DNA of 53,698 nt from Bacillus sp. 103mf (GTDB taxonomy: Bacteria > Bacillota > Bacilli > Bacillales > Bacillaceae_G). The stretch covers positions 1 through 53,698 of the forward strand of contig NZ_FPAF01000020.1 in NCBI RefSeq assembly GCF_900116295.1, in the 5' to 3' direction. Below the pieces are notes generated by a model. That model worked only from the letters and a program-made list of their open reading frames with translations. It was not told the origin of the DNA and did no database searches. The stretch's first letter is position 1. The number at the start of each line of letters is the position of its first letter. Made by a program: the position numbers and the translations under genes. This document shows, one piece after another, positions 1-7,467 of the stretch.

Positions 1-35
1 TCAAGATATTTAGCGTTAACATTAAGAGCACTTGC
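1..35. repeat. Terminal overlap, copy 1 (identical to 53664-53698)
   Basis: The first 35 bases are identical to the last 35. They lie in the cytolysin gene, and joining them keeps the frame and gives a 1539-nt gene. This indicates a circular molecule of 53,663 bp or a tandem duplication unit. Confidence 0.93.
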
Positions 36-650
36 TATTTGAGATTTACTATACACCATAGATTCTGTATACTGCATTCTTGCAGGTAACGTATGTGTTT
101 TTGAATACTTTTCATTCCAAGTAGATACTAACTCATCTACCGCTCCAGACACATTACCATATGTAGGATTTTGGACAGTGATTGTATTGTCTTTTCTCAT
201 ACCAGGTAAGTCTATACTAATATTCAAAGGTTTTCTCTTAGCTACTAACAAACTAGGTTGATTATCTGCAAAAGCTTTATTTGCAAGTTGTACTGCTCCT
301 GGATAAGTACGATTAGCCACAGAATCAATAATTGAAATGTCCACTGGTGAAGTTGTAAGTGATTTTTTCTCACGTTCAACCACTACAAATTTACCATTTG
401 AATTTGTACTTTCTTTCGGAACAAAACTCTCTACTTTATCACCATTTACTGCTAAAACCTCTTGATTATTATACTTTAGATTTCCTATACCAGTATCAAT
501 GTTAATCGCTTTTTTTGTTGCATCAGCTGAATTATTTTTAGGTGTTTCAGCGAAAGAAATAGAAGAATAATTAAAAGTGCATAAGCCAATTGATAAACAT
601 GCTAGTAATTTTATTCCTTTAGTATTTTTCTTGATTTTCAAAAAAATCAA
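1..650 (-). CDS. Cholesterol-dependent cytolysin, N-terminal part (continues at 53663)
   Basis: N-terminal ~216 residues of a secreted pore-forming cytolysin closely resembling anthrolysin O/cereolysin O. The start is taken as TTG at 650-648, reading MIFLKIKKNTKG, because GGAAGGGG lies just upstream and this gives the known 512-residue family length when joined to 52775-53663. A signal peptide follows (LLACLSIGLCTF, likely cut after SISFA). Family blocks visible include VNGDKVESFVPKES, VVVEREKKSL, NRTYPGAVQLANKAF and TLPARMQYTESMVYSKSQI. The frame runs off base 1 and resumes at the other end of the window, where 35 bases overlap. It lies 63 nt downstream of the 26-codon peptide gene with no terminator between, so both are probably one PlcR-controlled transcript. 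The gene symbol (alo/clo) depends on species and is left blank. Confidence 0.95.
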   Translation of the reverse strand, partial: MIFLKIKKNTKGIKLLACLSIGLCTFNYSSISFAETPKNNSADATKKAINIDTGIGNLKYNNQEVLAVNGDKVESFVPKESTNSNGKFVVVEREKKSLTTSPVDISIIDSVANRTYPGAVQLANKAFADNQPSLLVAKRKPLNISIDLPGMRKDNTITVQNPTYGNVSGAVDELVSTWNEKYSKTHTLPARMQYTESMVYSKSQIASALNVNAKYL

Positions 651-713
651 CCCCTTCCTTTTTTTCGTATTAAGGTATGATAATTATTTATAAATAATTG
701 CTAACTAGTAAAC

Positions 714-794
714 TTACATAAATGCTTTTAAAAGTTCTTGAACGAATGGAAGTACTCCACCTATAAATTTTAAAATTGTCATTGCGATTGCCAT
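714..794 (-). CDS. 26-residue hydrophobic peptide, copy 1, leading the cytolysin transcript
   Basis: An 81-nt gene too short for usual gene callers. ATG at 794 follows GGAGGAAATCAT. The product starts MAIAMTILKFIGG and ends VLPFVQELLKAFM; net charge is about +1 with K9, E20 and K23, a GG pair at 12-13 and proline 16. It has no signal peptide and could form a membrane-active helix, recalling staphylococcal delta-lysin/PSM peptides or leaderless bacteriocins; no family was recognised. Two near-identical paralogues occur at 26755 and 31399 with the same promoter, and the conserved amino-acid sequence argues that it is translated. It precedes the cytolysin start by 63 nt. Function is unknown; a role in cytolysis is inference. 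Confidence 0.85.
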   Translation of the reverse strand: MAIAMTILKFIGGVLPFVQELLKAFM

Positions 795-848
795 ATGATT
801 TCCTCCTCTGGTTGTTGTTGCTAAGATGTGATTTATCTTTATACCCCT

Positions 849-903
849 ATTATAGTAAGCGCTTACATTTTTATCAACACATTCTTATATGCAATATTGC
901 ATA
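849..903 (-). promoter_or_regulatory. PlcR-box promoter with cre-like site, for peptide 1 and cytolysin
   Basis: The PlcR box TATGCAATATTGCATA is at 888-903 and matches the consensus TATGNAN4TNCATA; it sits in a perfect 30-bp palindrome (881-910). Ten bases further on is -35 TTGATA (872-877 on the minus strand), then a 17-nt spacer and -10 TATAAT (849-854). The spacer holds the palindrome GTAAGCGCTTAC, which resembles a CcpA cre site. PlcR is the quorum-sensing virulence activator of the B. cereus group, so the sequence predicts activation at high density and possible repression by good carbon sources. Confidence 0.88.
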
Positions 904-910
904 TAAGAAT

Positions 911-1067
911 GTGGCAGGTTCCCTTTGTATTGTTAAGAAGGGGATATCAATTCCTACGGACAACTATAAAAAGATAAAATCTTTGTTTTGTGGATATTTC
1001 AAAATCTCAGCTTGATGGTCATATGTCGGTACCCCATGCCCATCAATAGAGAAAACGGCAGAACAAA
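911..1067. other. Intergenic segment with IS231-end-like remnants
   Basis: No gene is supported. CATGCCCATCAA at about 1036-1047 matches the start of the IS231 terminal repeat, and an inverted TTGATGG lies about 20 bases before it, suggesting two degenerate element ends left next to each other. Confidence 0.4.
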
Positions 1068-1117
1068 ATAAGGAAAAAAGAACATCTCTTTTCATCGAGA
1101 TGTTCTTTTTTCCTTAT
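1068..1117 (-). terminator. Terminator after the 1142-1681 gene
   Basis: A long hairpin (arms ataaggaaaaaagaacatc/gatgttcttttttccttat, 8-base loop) with T-rich flanks lies directly after the stop of the minus-strand gene. Confidence 0.8.
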
Positions 1118-1141
1118 ACCTAAATCAATTCTTCTGTTATA

Positions 1142-1681
1142 TTATTTCGCTTCATCTTCTGGAATTAAAAAGCTTATATCATACTCTTCTAACTTCGCAA
1201 GTAATGCTTCTCCATCGATTTTCAATAAATTCATATGAATATTAAATGGTATAAATCCAGCACGTTTATTAACTCGATACAGCCGTTGTCCTTTTGATGG
1301 TATAGAGGAGATATATCGCTCTTCAACATCATCTTCCATCACAACTCCTAAATACCTTTGCCCTTGGATTGTATAAGGTAAAACACCGTATACATCCTCC
1401 AAAGCAATTTTCACAGGATATTTTGGATTATTAATAATTGTAATATATTCTGGCTCTAAAATGACGGCTGGTTTTCTTGCAATCATTTTTTGAATAACCT
1501 TCCAAAGAGCAATTAGTACAACTAATGCAAGAGCTCCAAATAAAAATCCAACTATAAAATTAGGCTCCTCAGATGAAAATGCATATGTAACAAAAAAGAG
1601 AAACATCGCTTCAATTACCAAAATCAAAAAAAATAATCCGACTACTTTTAGCTTTGATTCATAAATATAATATTTCCCCAT
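1142..1681 (-). CDS. Two-TM membrane protein with cytoplasmic PH-like tail (STM3941 type)
   Basis: A 179-residue protein with two hydrophobic segments (about 12-34, VVGLFFLILVIEAMF, and 42-64, FIVGFLFGALALVVLIALW). The ~115-residue soluble tail alternates short strands (EYITIINNPKYPVKIALEDVYGV). This layout matches the STM3941-type bacterial membrane proteins whose tail resembles a PH fold. Function is unknown. It is a single-gene unit with its own terminator at 1068-1117; the start ATG follows GGGGAGAATCGT. It is intact and looks like ordinary B. cereus-group chromosomal content. Confidence 0.6.
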   Translation of the reverse strand: MGKYYIYESKLKVVGLFFLILVIEAMFLFFVTYAFSSEEPNFIVGFLFGALALVVLIALWKVIQKMIARKPAVILEPEYITIINNPKYPVKIALEDVYGVLPYTIQGQRYLGVVMEDDVEERYISSIPSKGQRLYRVNKRAGFIPFNIHMNLLKIDGEALLAKLEEYDISFLIPEDEAK

Positions 1682-2276
1682 ACGATTCTCCCCACTAATA
1701 TAAATCCACTTTGATTTTCCAACATATCGCTATGCAGAACCAAAACACAATGCCTATCCTATCTAAAAAGAAAATTTTATGCAGTTTTTCAATTTATATA
1801 GATGATTTATTTCGCCTAACAGGACTGCAACATACAACACACATTCTCCAAGCGGCGATGTGTTAATTTATACTTGTCAACCAATGCTTCAATATGTTTT
1901 TTCATAAAAAATTCCTTGTTCAAAAATTGGTACCTATACATCATACCATGAAAACACTCATCACCTACTTTGTTTATCTCTTAAAATAAAGAAACCAGTT
2001 ATATACAAATGAAGTTGATACAGTTTCCTTATCTCTAAATACTTTTAATCTTGGGGTCTCATCCCCCATCCAGCAACTTAAGAAATGTATTGTTCCGGAG
2101 CTAATTGCTTCTGATAGTGATGAAGTGGGTTATTGGGAAAGAAAAAAATATATAAGGTGTTTAAAAAGCCATCATAAATTGCAAATGAGTAAGTAATATA
2201 GGCTCTATTTTCTTACCAAATTATTTTCGTGACAGAGTCCCTTCTGACACAAACCAAGTTATACCATCATATCCTT
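1682..2276. other. Long intergenic region
   Basis: No convincing gene. A 29-codon minus-strand frame at 1816-1905 (MKKHIEALVDKYKLTHRRLE) has AAGGAAT upstream but no homology I recognise. Near 2075-2097 a run ending CAGCAACTTAAGAA resembles a decayed IS231 end. Confidence 0.4.
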
Positions 2277-2297
2277 ATGATGAAAGGATGTGATGAG

Positions 2298-3263
2298 TTG
2301 AGTTACTTTACTTGTGTTCCGTATTATCAAACCTATCCTTACTTATATTATCCTCCCTACCATGGAGCTAGAGTAATTTATCCAATGGATATTTATCATA
2401 CTTATTCACCTTATCAAGATTATCGTAATTACCTAAGTTCTCCATTTCCTTCATATGAAGGAGAATATTATTACGAAAATCTTCGTCAGGCGAGTAAGGT
2501 ACTGTACGCTGCGATTTGGGAGCAACAGAGTGGTCCAGACTGGCAAGCTAGACATGGTCTGACAGCAGATCAATATCAGCGGACATTCAACGAACTAGTT
2601 GCCCAAGGCTATCGTTTGACTTATATAAGCGGCTACACTGTGCACGGGCAGGATTATTATGCTGCGATTTGGGAGAAACGTGGTGGTCCTGCATGGCAGG
2701 CTCGGCATGGATTAACGTCTGCTCAGTACCAACAGACGTTCAACGAACTGGTTGCGCAAGGTTATCGTTTGATACGCGTGAGCGGTTACGGAAGTGGTGG
2801 GCAAGATCGCTATGCTGCGATTTGGGAGAAAGGGAGTGGCCCAGAGTGGCAAGCTAGACATGGTTTGACAGCAGATCAATATCAGCAAACGTTCAATGAA
2901 CTGATTGCACAAGGCTATCGGCTTATCCACATTAGTGGTCACACAAATAATGGTCAGGATCGTTATGCTGCGATTTGGGAGAAACGTGGTGGTCCTGCAT
3001 GGCAAGCCAGACATGGTCTGACAGCAGATCAATATCAGCGAACGTTCAATGAATTGGTTGCGCAAGGCTATCGGCTGATACAAGTAAGCGGCTATGGTAG
3101 TAATGGTACAGATCGTTTCGCGGCAATTTGGGAAAAACGTGGTGGTCCTGCATGGCAGGCTCGGCATGGGTTAACGTCTGCTCAGTACCAACAGACGTTC
3201 AATGAACTAGTTGCCAAAGGTTACCGTTTGGTGTCGGTGAGTGGTTACTACTCGCATAATTAA
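2298..3263 (+). CDS. BTRD1 tandem-repeat protein, five repeats
   Basis: The C-terminal three quarters are five tandem repeats of about 51 residues, each with the pattern YAAIWEK...WQARHGLT, then QYQQTFNELVAQGYRL and SGY. This is the bacterial tandem repeat domain 1 (BTRD1) pattern; such repeats occur in secreted or surface proteins, some linked to hydrolases. The N-terminal ~70 residues are tyrosine- and proline-rich (YYQTYPYLYYPPYHG). I prefer TTG at 2298 (AAAGGATG is 8-9 nt upstream); in-frame ATGs at 2277 and 2280 are alternatives. No signal peptide or enzyme domain is visible. The last repeat ends in SGYYSHN and the stop is followed by a terminator at 3326-3346. Confidence 0.75.
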   Translation: MSYFTCVPYYQTYPYLYYPPYHGARVIYPMDIYHTYSPYQDYRNYLSSPFPSYEGEYYYENLRQASKVLYAAIWEQQSGPDWQARHGLTADQYQRTFNELVAQGYRLTYISGYTVHGQDYYAAIWEKRGGPAWQARHGLTSAQYQQTFNELVAQGYRLIRVSGYGSGGQDRYAAIWEKGSGPEWQARHGLTADQYQQTFNELIAQGYRLIHISGHTNNGQDRYAAIWEKRGGPAWQARHGLTADQYQRTFNELVAQGYRLIQVSGYGSNGTDRFAAIWEKRGGPAWQARHGLTSAQYQQTFNELVAKGYRLVSVSGYYSHN

Positions 3264-3325
3264 GTGTCTAACACTTTGCTTAAGGACCATATAAGATTGC
3301 AAAATAATAAAACTATAGGAATACG

Positions 3326-3346
3326 AGGTGCTATAAAGCACCTTTT
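3326..3346 (+). terminator. Terminator of the BTRD1 gene
   Basis: Hairpin AGGTGC-tataaa-GCACCT followed by TTTT, 62 nt after the stop. Confidence 0.65.
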
Positions 3347-3370
3347 CTACTTTGTTGAAAAAAGATTATG

Positions 3371-3408
3371 TCAAAGAAAATGCCAAATTTTTTTGGCATT
3401 TTCTTTGA
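3371..3408. terminator. Bidirectional terminator
   Basis: Perfect 15-bp arms (tcaaagaaaatgcca / tggcattttctttga) around a T-rich loop, between the BTRD1 gene and the transposase remnant. Confidence 0.75.
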
Positions 3409-3420
3409 TTTGTATTTGTT

Positions 3421-3745
3421 TTATAAAGTAGTTTCTTCTATAATTTGATGTGTTAGGTGTAAACCAACTCGCTTAAGTGAGCGAAGTTTGGTCCACTTTT
3501 TTAAGTTTTGTATGATGGCCGTCATCAAAACTTGTGCTTTAACTTTTTGAACTCCACGGTATCGCGCGTAGCGCAAACCGTGGAGTTCTTTACTATGTGC
3601 GAAACTCAATTCCACTGTAGATGGACGAACAGAACGGAGATTTTTTCCTCTCATGGACAAGCGCTGTTCTCTTAATTGATTGTAAATTTCTTGATGAATC
3701 AAACGAAGATACTGCTGAAAAAGCTTCTCCCAAAACTTGCAGTTA
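3421..3745 (-). pseudogene. IS1182-family transposase, C-terminal remnant
   Basis: Only the last ~100 residues of a DDE transposase remain: GKNLRSVRPSTVELSFAHSKE, then HGLRYARYRGVQKVKAQVLM and IIQNLKKW, which match the end of IS1182-type transposases (catalytic E region and C-terminal helix). The frame is open upstream to about 3745 but diverges into unrelated sequence, so this is a truncated, inactive copy. No terminal repeats were found beside it. Confidence 0.75.
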
Positions 3746-4049
3746 ATGATTGATTTACTGTTGCATCCCCCTCACAAGACCTACTTCCATCCCAATAGTA
3801 TAAGATAACCCTACAGTTACATTATGCGAAATACCACTTGTAACCGCTTTGCTCCAATGATAACCTGAATTTTTATCTACTATATTTGAATCAATCAATT
3901 TCCAATTTACTTCTTTTTTCAATTTAGTATCTTCTAAAATTGGATCGTTTTTAGGAATTGCTAGTGAATATAATAATTCCCCTTTAAAAAATTGAATTTG
4001 TATTGTATTCTCTTTATTAGTGTTATTTTTTGTATATGTGTTTTTAAGG
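3746..4049 (-). pseudogene. Fragment of an unrecognised protein (possibly beta-pore toxin-like)
   Basis: An open minus-strand stretch of about 95 codons without a start codon reads NTIQIQFFKGELLYSLAIP, then SGYHWSKAVTSGISHNV and TVGLSYTIGMEVG before a stop at about 3757. It abuts the IS1182 remnant. The Ser/Thr-rich alternating strands recall aerolysin/ETX-MTX2-type insecticidal toxins, but the similarity is weak and this is only a guess. Triple stops lie upstream of the fragment, so it cannot be expressed as a full protein. Confidence 0.35.
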
Positions 4050-4078
4050 CAAGACTGTCATTATCAGTCTTGTTTTTT
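4050..4078 (+). terminator. Rho-independent terminator
   Basis: CAAGACTG-tcattat-CAGTCTTG followed by TTTTTT, just upstream of the Spo0E-like gene. Confidence 0.65.
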
Positions 4079-4126
4079 ATTTGAATATTTTCGCGATTAA
4101 TGCAATAGGTACAAAGGAGATTTTAG

Positions 4127-4276
4127 ATGGGATTAACAAAGCTACATAGTGTGATAGAAGATAAAAAGAATGAATTAGTTCAACTCGCTCTCAAATATGG
4201 TATCAATCATAAAAAAGTACTTACATTAAGCCAAGAATTAGATTGTTTAATTTTTAAGTTTATGAAAAGACAATGA
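4127..4276 (+). CDS. Spo0E-like aspartyl-phosphate phosphatase, 49 residues
   Basis: ATG at 4127 follows AAAGGAGA. The product (MGLTKLHSVIEDKKNELVQL, then ALKYGINHKKVLTLSQELDC) has the Spo0E hallmarks: two short helices, the K-x-x-L spacing and the signature SQELD. Family members dephosphorylate Spo0A~P and delay sporulation. The length fits the small Spo0E-like group (45-60 residues). It stands alone behind a terminator, flanked by IS debris, and is short enough to be missed by many gene callers. Confidence 0.85.
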   Translation: MGLTKLHSVIEDKKNELVQLALKYGINHKKVLTLSQELDCLIFKFMKRQ

Positions 4277-4757
4277 AGAGTTCTTTCATGAGATTTATAT
4301 TCATTATATTTTCTCTTTTGGGGATTCAGCTGGGATACGTGTAGAGCTAAGTTATCAATAAACATTTTTCAAAGATTTCTAAAAAGGAGTTCATAACCCC
4401 ATAGTTTCGACTCTCTGTTTAGGGTGTAAAGGTTCATATACTCAATATAGGTTTAGTTGAGGATACACAAACAGCTGAATTTTGAGGTGGGAGTATTACT
4501 GCCCACGAATAGCGGGATAAATAAGTTGAAGGGATAACAGGAATTAGCAAGGGTACATTAATTCGAGCGAAGAAAAAAGCGCAGATCAGCATAGTTAGAA
4601 ACAAATGATATATGTTGTATATTGAAATTATTAACAATAAATATTTTAATAGATTAATTTACAATATTTTGATATTATAAAGTTATAGTTAATATATGTA
4701 AAAAAAAAAAAAAAAAAAATGAACTTGAATACTATTTTTGAAGGGGGATATTGTAAT
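4277..4757. other. Intergenic region with a bcr-like repeat half and a 20-A tract
   Basis: No gene is supported; the frame at 4434-4637 is incidental to a repeat. Bases 4474-4520 match the right half of the inverted repeat at 28485-28554. A run of 20 adenines at 4700-4719 lies 38 nt before the start of the next gene. Confidence 0.5.
4474..4520. repeat. bcr-like repeat, half copy
   Basis: Reads gctgaattttgaggtggg and on to actgccc then agcgggataaat, nearly identical to 28523-28568; the left arm is missing. Confidence 0.5.
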
Positions 4758-5120
4758 TTGAAGCGCACCGCAGAATTTATAACTGGCTTAATCGGAGGAA
4801 TCTTCGGAGTACTACTTTCTTTCCTTATGGTAATTGGTAGTGTTTCCTACATTAATTCTGGAGATAGTTTTTCCTACGATAATTCTGAAGGTTTTGAATA
4901 TATGATCGTTCTTTTTAGCAGTGCCTTAATCATTCAAATTGGACTATTAGTATTAACTTGTTGTGTAAATAAAACAAATAATACAGTTTATGGTATTTGT
5001 ATGATTGTATTAAGTGTAATATCGTTACTGTTATCGGTTTTTGTATTAACTCTTCCAGTGATTTTACAAATCGTTTCAGGTGCATTAGCATTTCGAACTT
5101 TACAACAGAAATCTAATTAA
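4758..5120 (+). CDS. DUF4064-like membrane protein
   Basis: A 120-residue integral membrane protein. TTG at 4758 is preferred over the ATG at 4719, because AGGGGG is correctly placed and the product then begins MKRTAEFITGLIGG, the usual start of DUF4064 proteins. Three to four hydrophobic segments are visible (FGVLLSFLMVIGSVSYI; IVLFSSALIIQIGLLVLTC; YGICMIVLSVISLLLSVFVL; and a final ILQIVSGALAF). Function is unknown. The 20-A tract upstream may affect its transcription. A terminator follows at 5251-5305. Confidence 0.65.
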   Translation: MKRTAEFITGLIGGIFGVLLSFLMVIGSVSYINSGDSFSYDNSEGFEYMIVLFSSALIIQIGLLVLTCCVNKTNNTVYGICMIVLSVISLLLSVFVLTLPVILQIVSGALAFRTLQQKSN

Positions 5121-5210
5121 AACAAACCCTTTACAAAGGTACACGATGTACTTTTTATAATTTTATTTGATTATACTTCGCAGTTTATGACAGCAACCCT
5201 GTCACTACTC

Positions 5211-5230
5211 CATGCCCATCAACTTAAGAA
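5211..5230 (+). repeat. Solitary IS231-type terminal repeat
   Basis: CATGCCCATCAACTTAAGAA fits, from memory, the 20-bp IS231 terminal inverted repeat. No IS231 transposase or partner end lies within reach, so it is a residual end or part of a miniature element. Confidence 0.55.
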
Positions 5231-5250
5231 TATTCACTATCCTAAAAAGG

Positions 5251-5305
5251 AAAAAACGTTATTCTTTCTAAACAAGCTAAATGATTAGAAAGAATAACGT
5301 TTTTT
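5251..5305. terminator. Bidirectional terminator
   Basis: Perfect 19-bp arms, aaaaaacgttattctttct and its complement, with poly-A/poly-T ends. Confidence 0.8.
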
Positions 5306-5866
5306 GTACTTTAGACTCTTACATATAAGGTGATCGATATGAATTAAAGGCTGAAAATTGCTTATTTCCTATTCACATTGATTTAACTCCGTTAAATTCA
5401 ATGAAAGACTTTTGTAACATTTACGAAAGCAATTTGAAAGATATTTAAAGTAAAATAAATTTATCGCTAATACATATGCAAAACACCCTCTAAACTGCAT
5501 ATTTTATTTTTCTAATACAATAGTAATACCGAATTTAATATTAAATATTTTTTTGTATCTTAGTAAATTTATGAATTCGGAAGCGCATTTGGTAGAAGCA
5601 TCTTATGAAGTGAAGAACAAATCGCTCAGATGTGTTAGAAAAATAAAATGGATCAAACCGAGCTTTCCCCTAAGCTCCTTTGAAATAACCAAACCCCACA
5701 AAGAACATTCTTGTTCTCTGTGGGGTTTGTTATATTTATATTTTTTTCTTGAAATAAGTGTTTTTTATAGAGGGCTCGCCGCATGCCCATCAAACTAATA
5801 TTTTGAAGTATCCCCAATACAAAAATTTTATCCCCTCATAAGGCACCGGGTAATGCTCCGAACACG
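5306..5866. other. Intergenic region between the 5' block and the toxin/immunity array
   Basis: No gene is supported. It contains a terminator at 5691-5728 and CATGCCCATCAA at 5782-5793, another IS231-end-like fragment. A frame running through the terminator is not credible as a gene. Confidence 0.45.
5691..5728. terminator. Hairpin terminator
   Basis: Arms AACCCCACAAAGAACA / TGTTCTCTGTGGGGTT with one mismatch, flanked by A and T runs. Confidence 0.7.
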
Positions 5867-6331
5867 TTATCTTTCCTCTCTGCACAAATGAATATATTGA
5901 CCAAATTCAGGGAATACGTCCCAGTTTCTCTCAAGGGTATCGCTCGTCTCACGCTCTTCGACTGAACCAGTCTTAAAATCTCTCTTTTCCATTGCTATAT
6001 AGCCATCTTCTTGAAAGCCCAAAATTAAACTACTTACCTCCTTGTCAGTTTCATCATCATATTCCCAATACATGGCTGTTCTTAAAAAAATTTTACCTTT
6101 ACTCATAACTTTAAAATCATAATTTAAATACTTACGATTCAAGTCATCATAAAATCCGACCGAAACCCATTCATTTGTCACATTTACAATATACTTAGGT
6201 TTTTCATCTTCGCTTAATACCGCCGTATATGGTTCATGTTCTTGATGGCACAAATATGCAGTACGGTCATCAAAAATGTTCCAAGGCTTCTTTTTGATGT
6301 CGGACCATTTGTCACAATAATAAACTTTCAT
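5867..6331 (-). CDS. Probable immunity protein, last gene of the array
   Basis: A 154-residue soluble acidic protein (MKVYYCDKWSDIKKKPWNIF) with no signal peptide or membrane segment; the family is not recognised. Assignment as immunity rests on position: its ATG overlaps the stop of a decayed toxin C-terminus (ATGA at 6328-6331), the usual layout of polymorphic toxin-immunity pairs, and it ends the minus-strand array descending from the LXG gene at 22 kb. GGAAGGTGA lies 12 nt upstream. Confidence 0.6.
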   Translation of the reverse strand: MKVYYCDKWSDIKKKPWNIFDDRTAYLCHQEHEPYTAVLSEDEKPKYIVNVTNEWVSVGFYDDLNRKYLNYDFKVMSKGKIFLRTAMYWEYDDETDKEVSSLILGFQEDGYIAMEKRDFKTGSVEERETSDTLERNWDVFPEFGQYIHLCREER

Positions 6332-6537
6332 AATCGATTATTCACCTTCCTCTTAATATCCCTAATAATCCTATTTTTTGTTGTTTCATCAAGAACTGTT
6401 TATAAAACTGGTATTTCTAATATTAATTCACCTTTAAGAACATTAGGATTAAAAGTACCATCTAATATTTTGGAACCTAAAGAATATTTTTTAGTAACCT
6501 TATTCAAGTACCTCAGTGCTGTCTTTTCTTGAACTTC
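6328..6537 (-). pseudogene. Toxin C-terminus remnant paired with the 5867 gene
   Basis: A frame without a start reads RYLNKVTKKYSLGSKILDGT, then FNPNVLKGELILEIPVL, an in-frame TAA, and TVLDETTKN...RDIKRKV to a stop overlapping the next ATG. It looks like the tip of a polymorphic toxin, now separated from any delivery domain and broken by a stop. The toxin family was not identified. Confidence 0.5.
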
Positions 6538-6776
6538 ACTAAATTAGGTAAACCTCAATACGATTTCCTTATTGGGAACATATGAGTCAACTAGGTGAAA
6601 TAAGCCTTCTAAATTTATCAAGCGTATTTGTTGATTCTCTTTAAAAACAGCTCTTAGGCCTTACTCGATTTATGTATAATGCCTTCTTTTTCTTCATATT
6701 TGAAAGAAAGCTCTAAGCTAGATTTATAGTGCTCCCCGATGTTCATAATTCATTAATCTTTCTATAAATGCCATAT
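6538..6776. other. Decayed intergenic DNA in the array
   Basis: No frame longer than a few tens of codons; probably eroded toxin or immunity sequence. Confidence 0.3.
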
Positions 6777-7244
6777 TCAAATTGCAACATCCTGGTAACC
6801 TACTTCAGTTACTTTTTCATTTAATAAACGAAGCCCTAGTCCATTTTCCATGTCCCAGGCACAATTAAATGTAATTCCGATATCTCGACCTTCAAAAATC
6901 CCCGCATATGAAACAACAATTCCATCTAAACTTATCATTTCTAGTATTTGATCAGTCGTTTCAACTAGTGGATAATTTTCATTTAACTCAATATCATAAC
7001 CTAGTTTATGTCGCGTTTGTTTGTAATAGTCTAATATTGGTTGCAAAAAACTTTGTTGTAAGTGTTCCCAGTTTTGCATAAGTGAGGTATATGCTGCATA
7101 TTGTTCTTCATCAAATTTACCATCCCCATCACCATCGACCATCAATGCTATTTCGACTTCCTTTCCAAAAAAATTAATGATAGTATCCTTAGACCAAGCA
7201 TAATCATATTCAAGTTTACCGAAAATCGCATCGTTTATTATCAT
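6777..7244 (-). CDS. DUF6985-like probable immunity protein
   Basis: A 155-residue protein beginning MIINDAIFGKLEYDYAWSKD, with the segment EIALMVDGDGDGKFDEEQ; this pattern fits DUF6985, a domain common in toxin-immunity neighbourhoods. The start at 7244 is chosen because AAAGGGG precedes it. The 35 codons upstream in the same frame (MQLVPSKTNSIFGYLGINTG) are the end of a different, eroded gene. The acidic DGDGDGKFDE stretch could bind metal, but this is speculation. Confidence 0.6.
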   Translation of the reverse strand: MIINDAIFGKLEYDYAWSKDTIINFFGKEVEIALMVDGDGDGKFDEEQYAAYTSLMQNWEHLQQSFLQPILDYYKQTRHKLGYDIELNENYPLVETTDQILEMISLDGIVVSYAGIFEGRDIGITFNCAWDMENGLGLRLLNEKVTEVGYQDVAI

Positions 7245-7400
7245 TTTAAAATCCCCTTTTTTATTGACAAATTCTTCAGACTTAAATGCCCCTGTGTTTA
7301 TTCCAAGATATCCAAATATGCTGTTTGTCTTTGATGGTACAAGTTGCATATTGTTTATATCATTTAACTCATGCCAAGTTAATGGTAGTTATATTTTGCA
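7245..7400 (-). pseudogene. Eroded gene end (WHELND/MQLVP fragment)
   Basis: Reads WHELNDINNMQLVPSKTN and SIFGYLGINTGAFKSEEF in frame with the next gene but with no start of its own. A paralogous fragment (NWYELNDVKTVQLVPTE, then a stop) occurs at 8240-8345, so one gene end was duplicated along the array. Confidence 0.45.
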
Positions 7401-7467
7401 TTAACATTCTTTTCTATCATTTGAAGCAGCTATTTCTAGTATCTCAAGGCAAATTATTAGTTTGAAG

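Noticed and set aside
776-1015. 79-codon plus-strand frame
   Set aside because: It runs through the PlcR box and core promoter of peptide 1 on the other strand and has no ribosome site.
1816-1905. 29-codon minus-strand frame MKKHIEALVDKY...
   Set aside because: It has a ribosome-like site, but length and lack of recognised relatives do not support a gene call; mentioned only in the intergenic entry.
2505-3262. Regular ~150-bp repeats suggesting a CRISPR or satellite
   Set aside because: They are in-frame coding repeats of the BTRD1 protein with codon-type variation; unit length and lack of spacers exclude CRISPR. The long antisense frame at 2712-3167 is their shadow.
4434-4637. 67-codon minus-strand frame
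   Set aside because: It spans the bcr-like half repeat and has no ribosome site or homology.
5553-5798. 81-codon plus-strand frame
   Set aside because: A strong terminator hairpin (5691-5728) lies in its middle.
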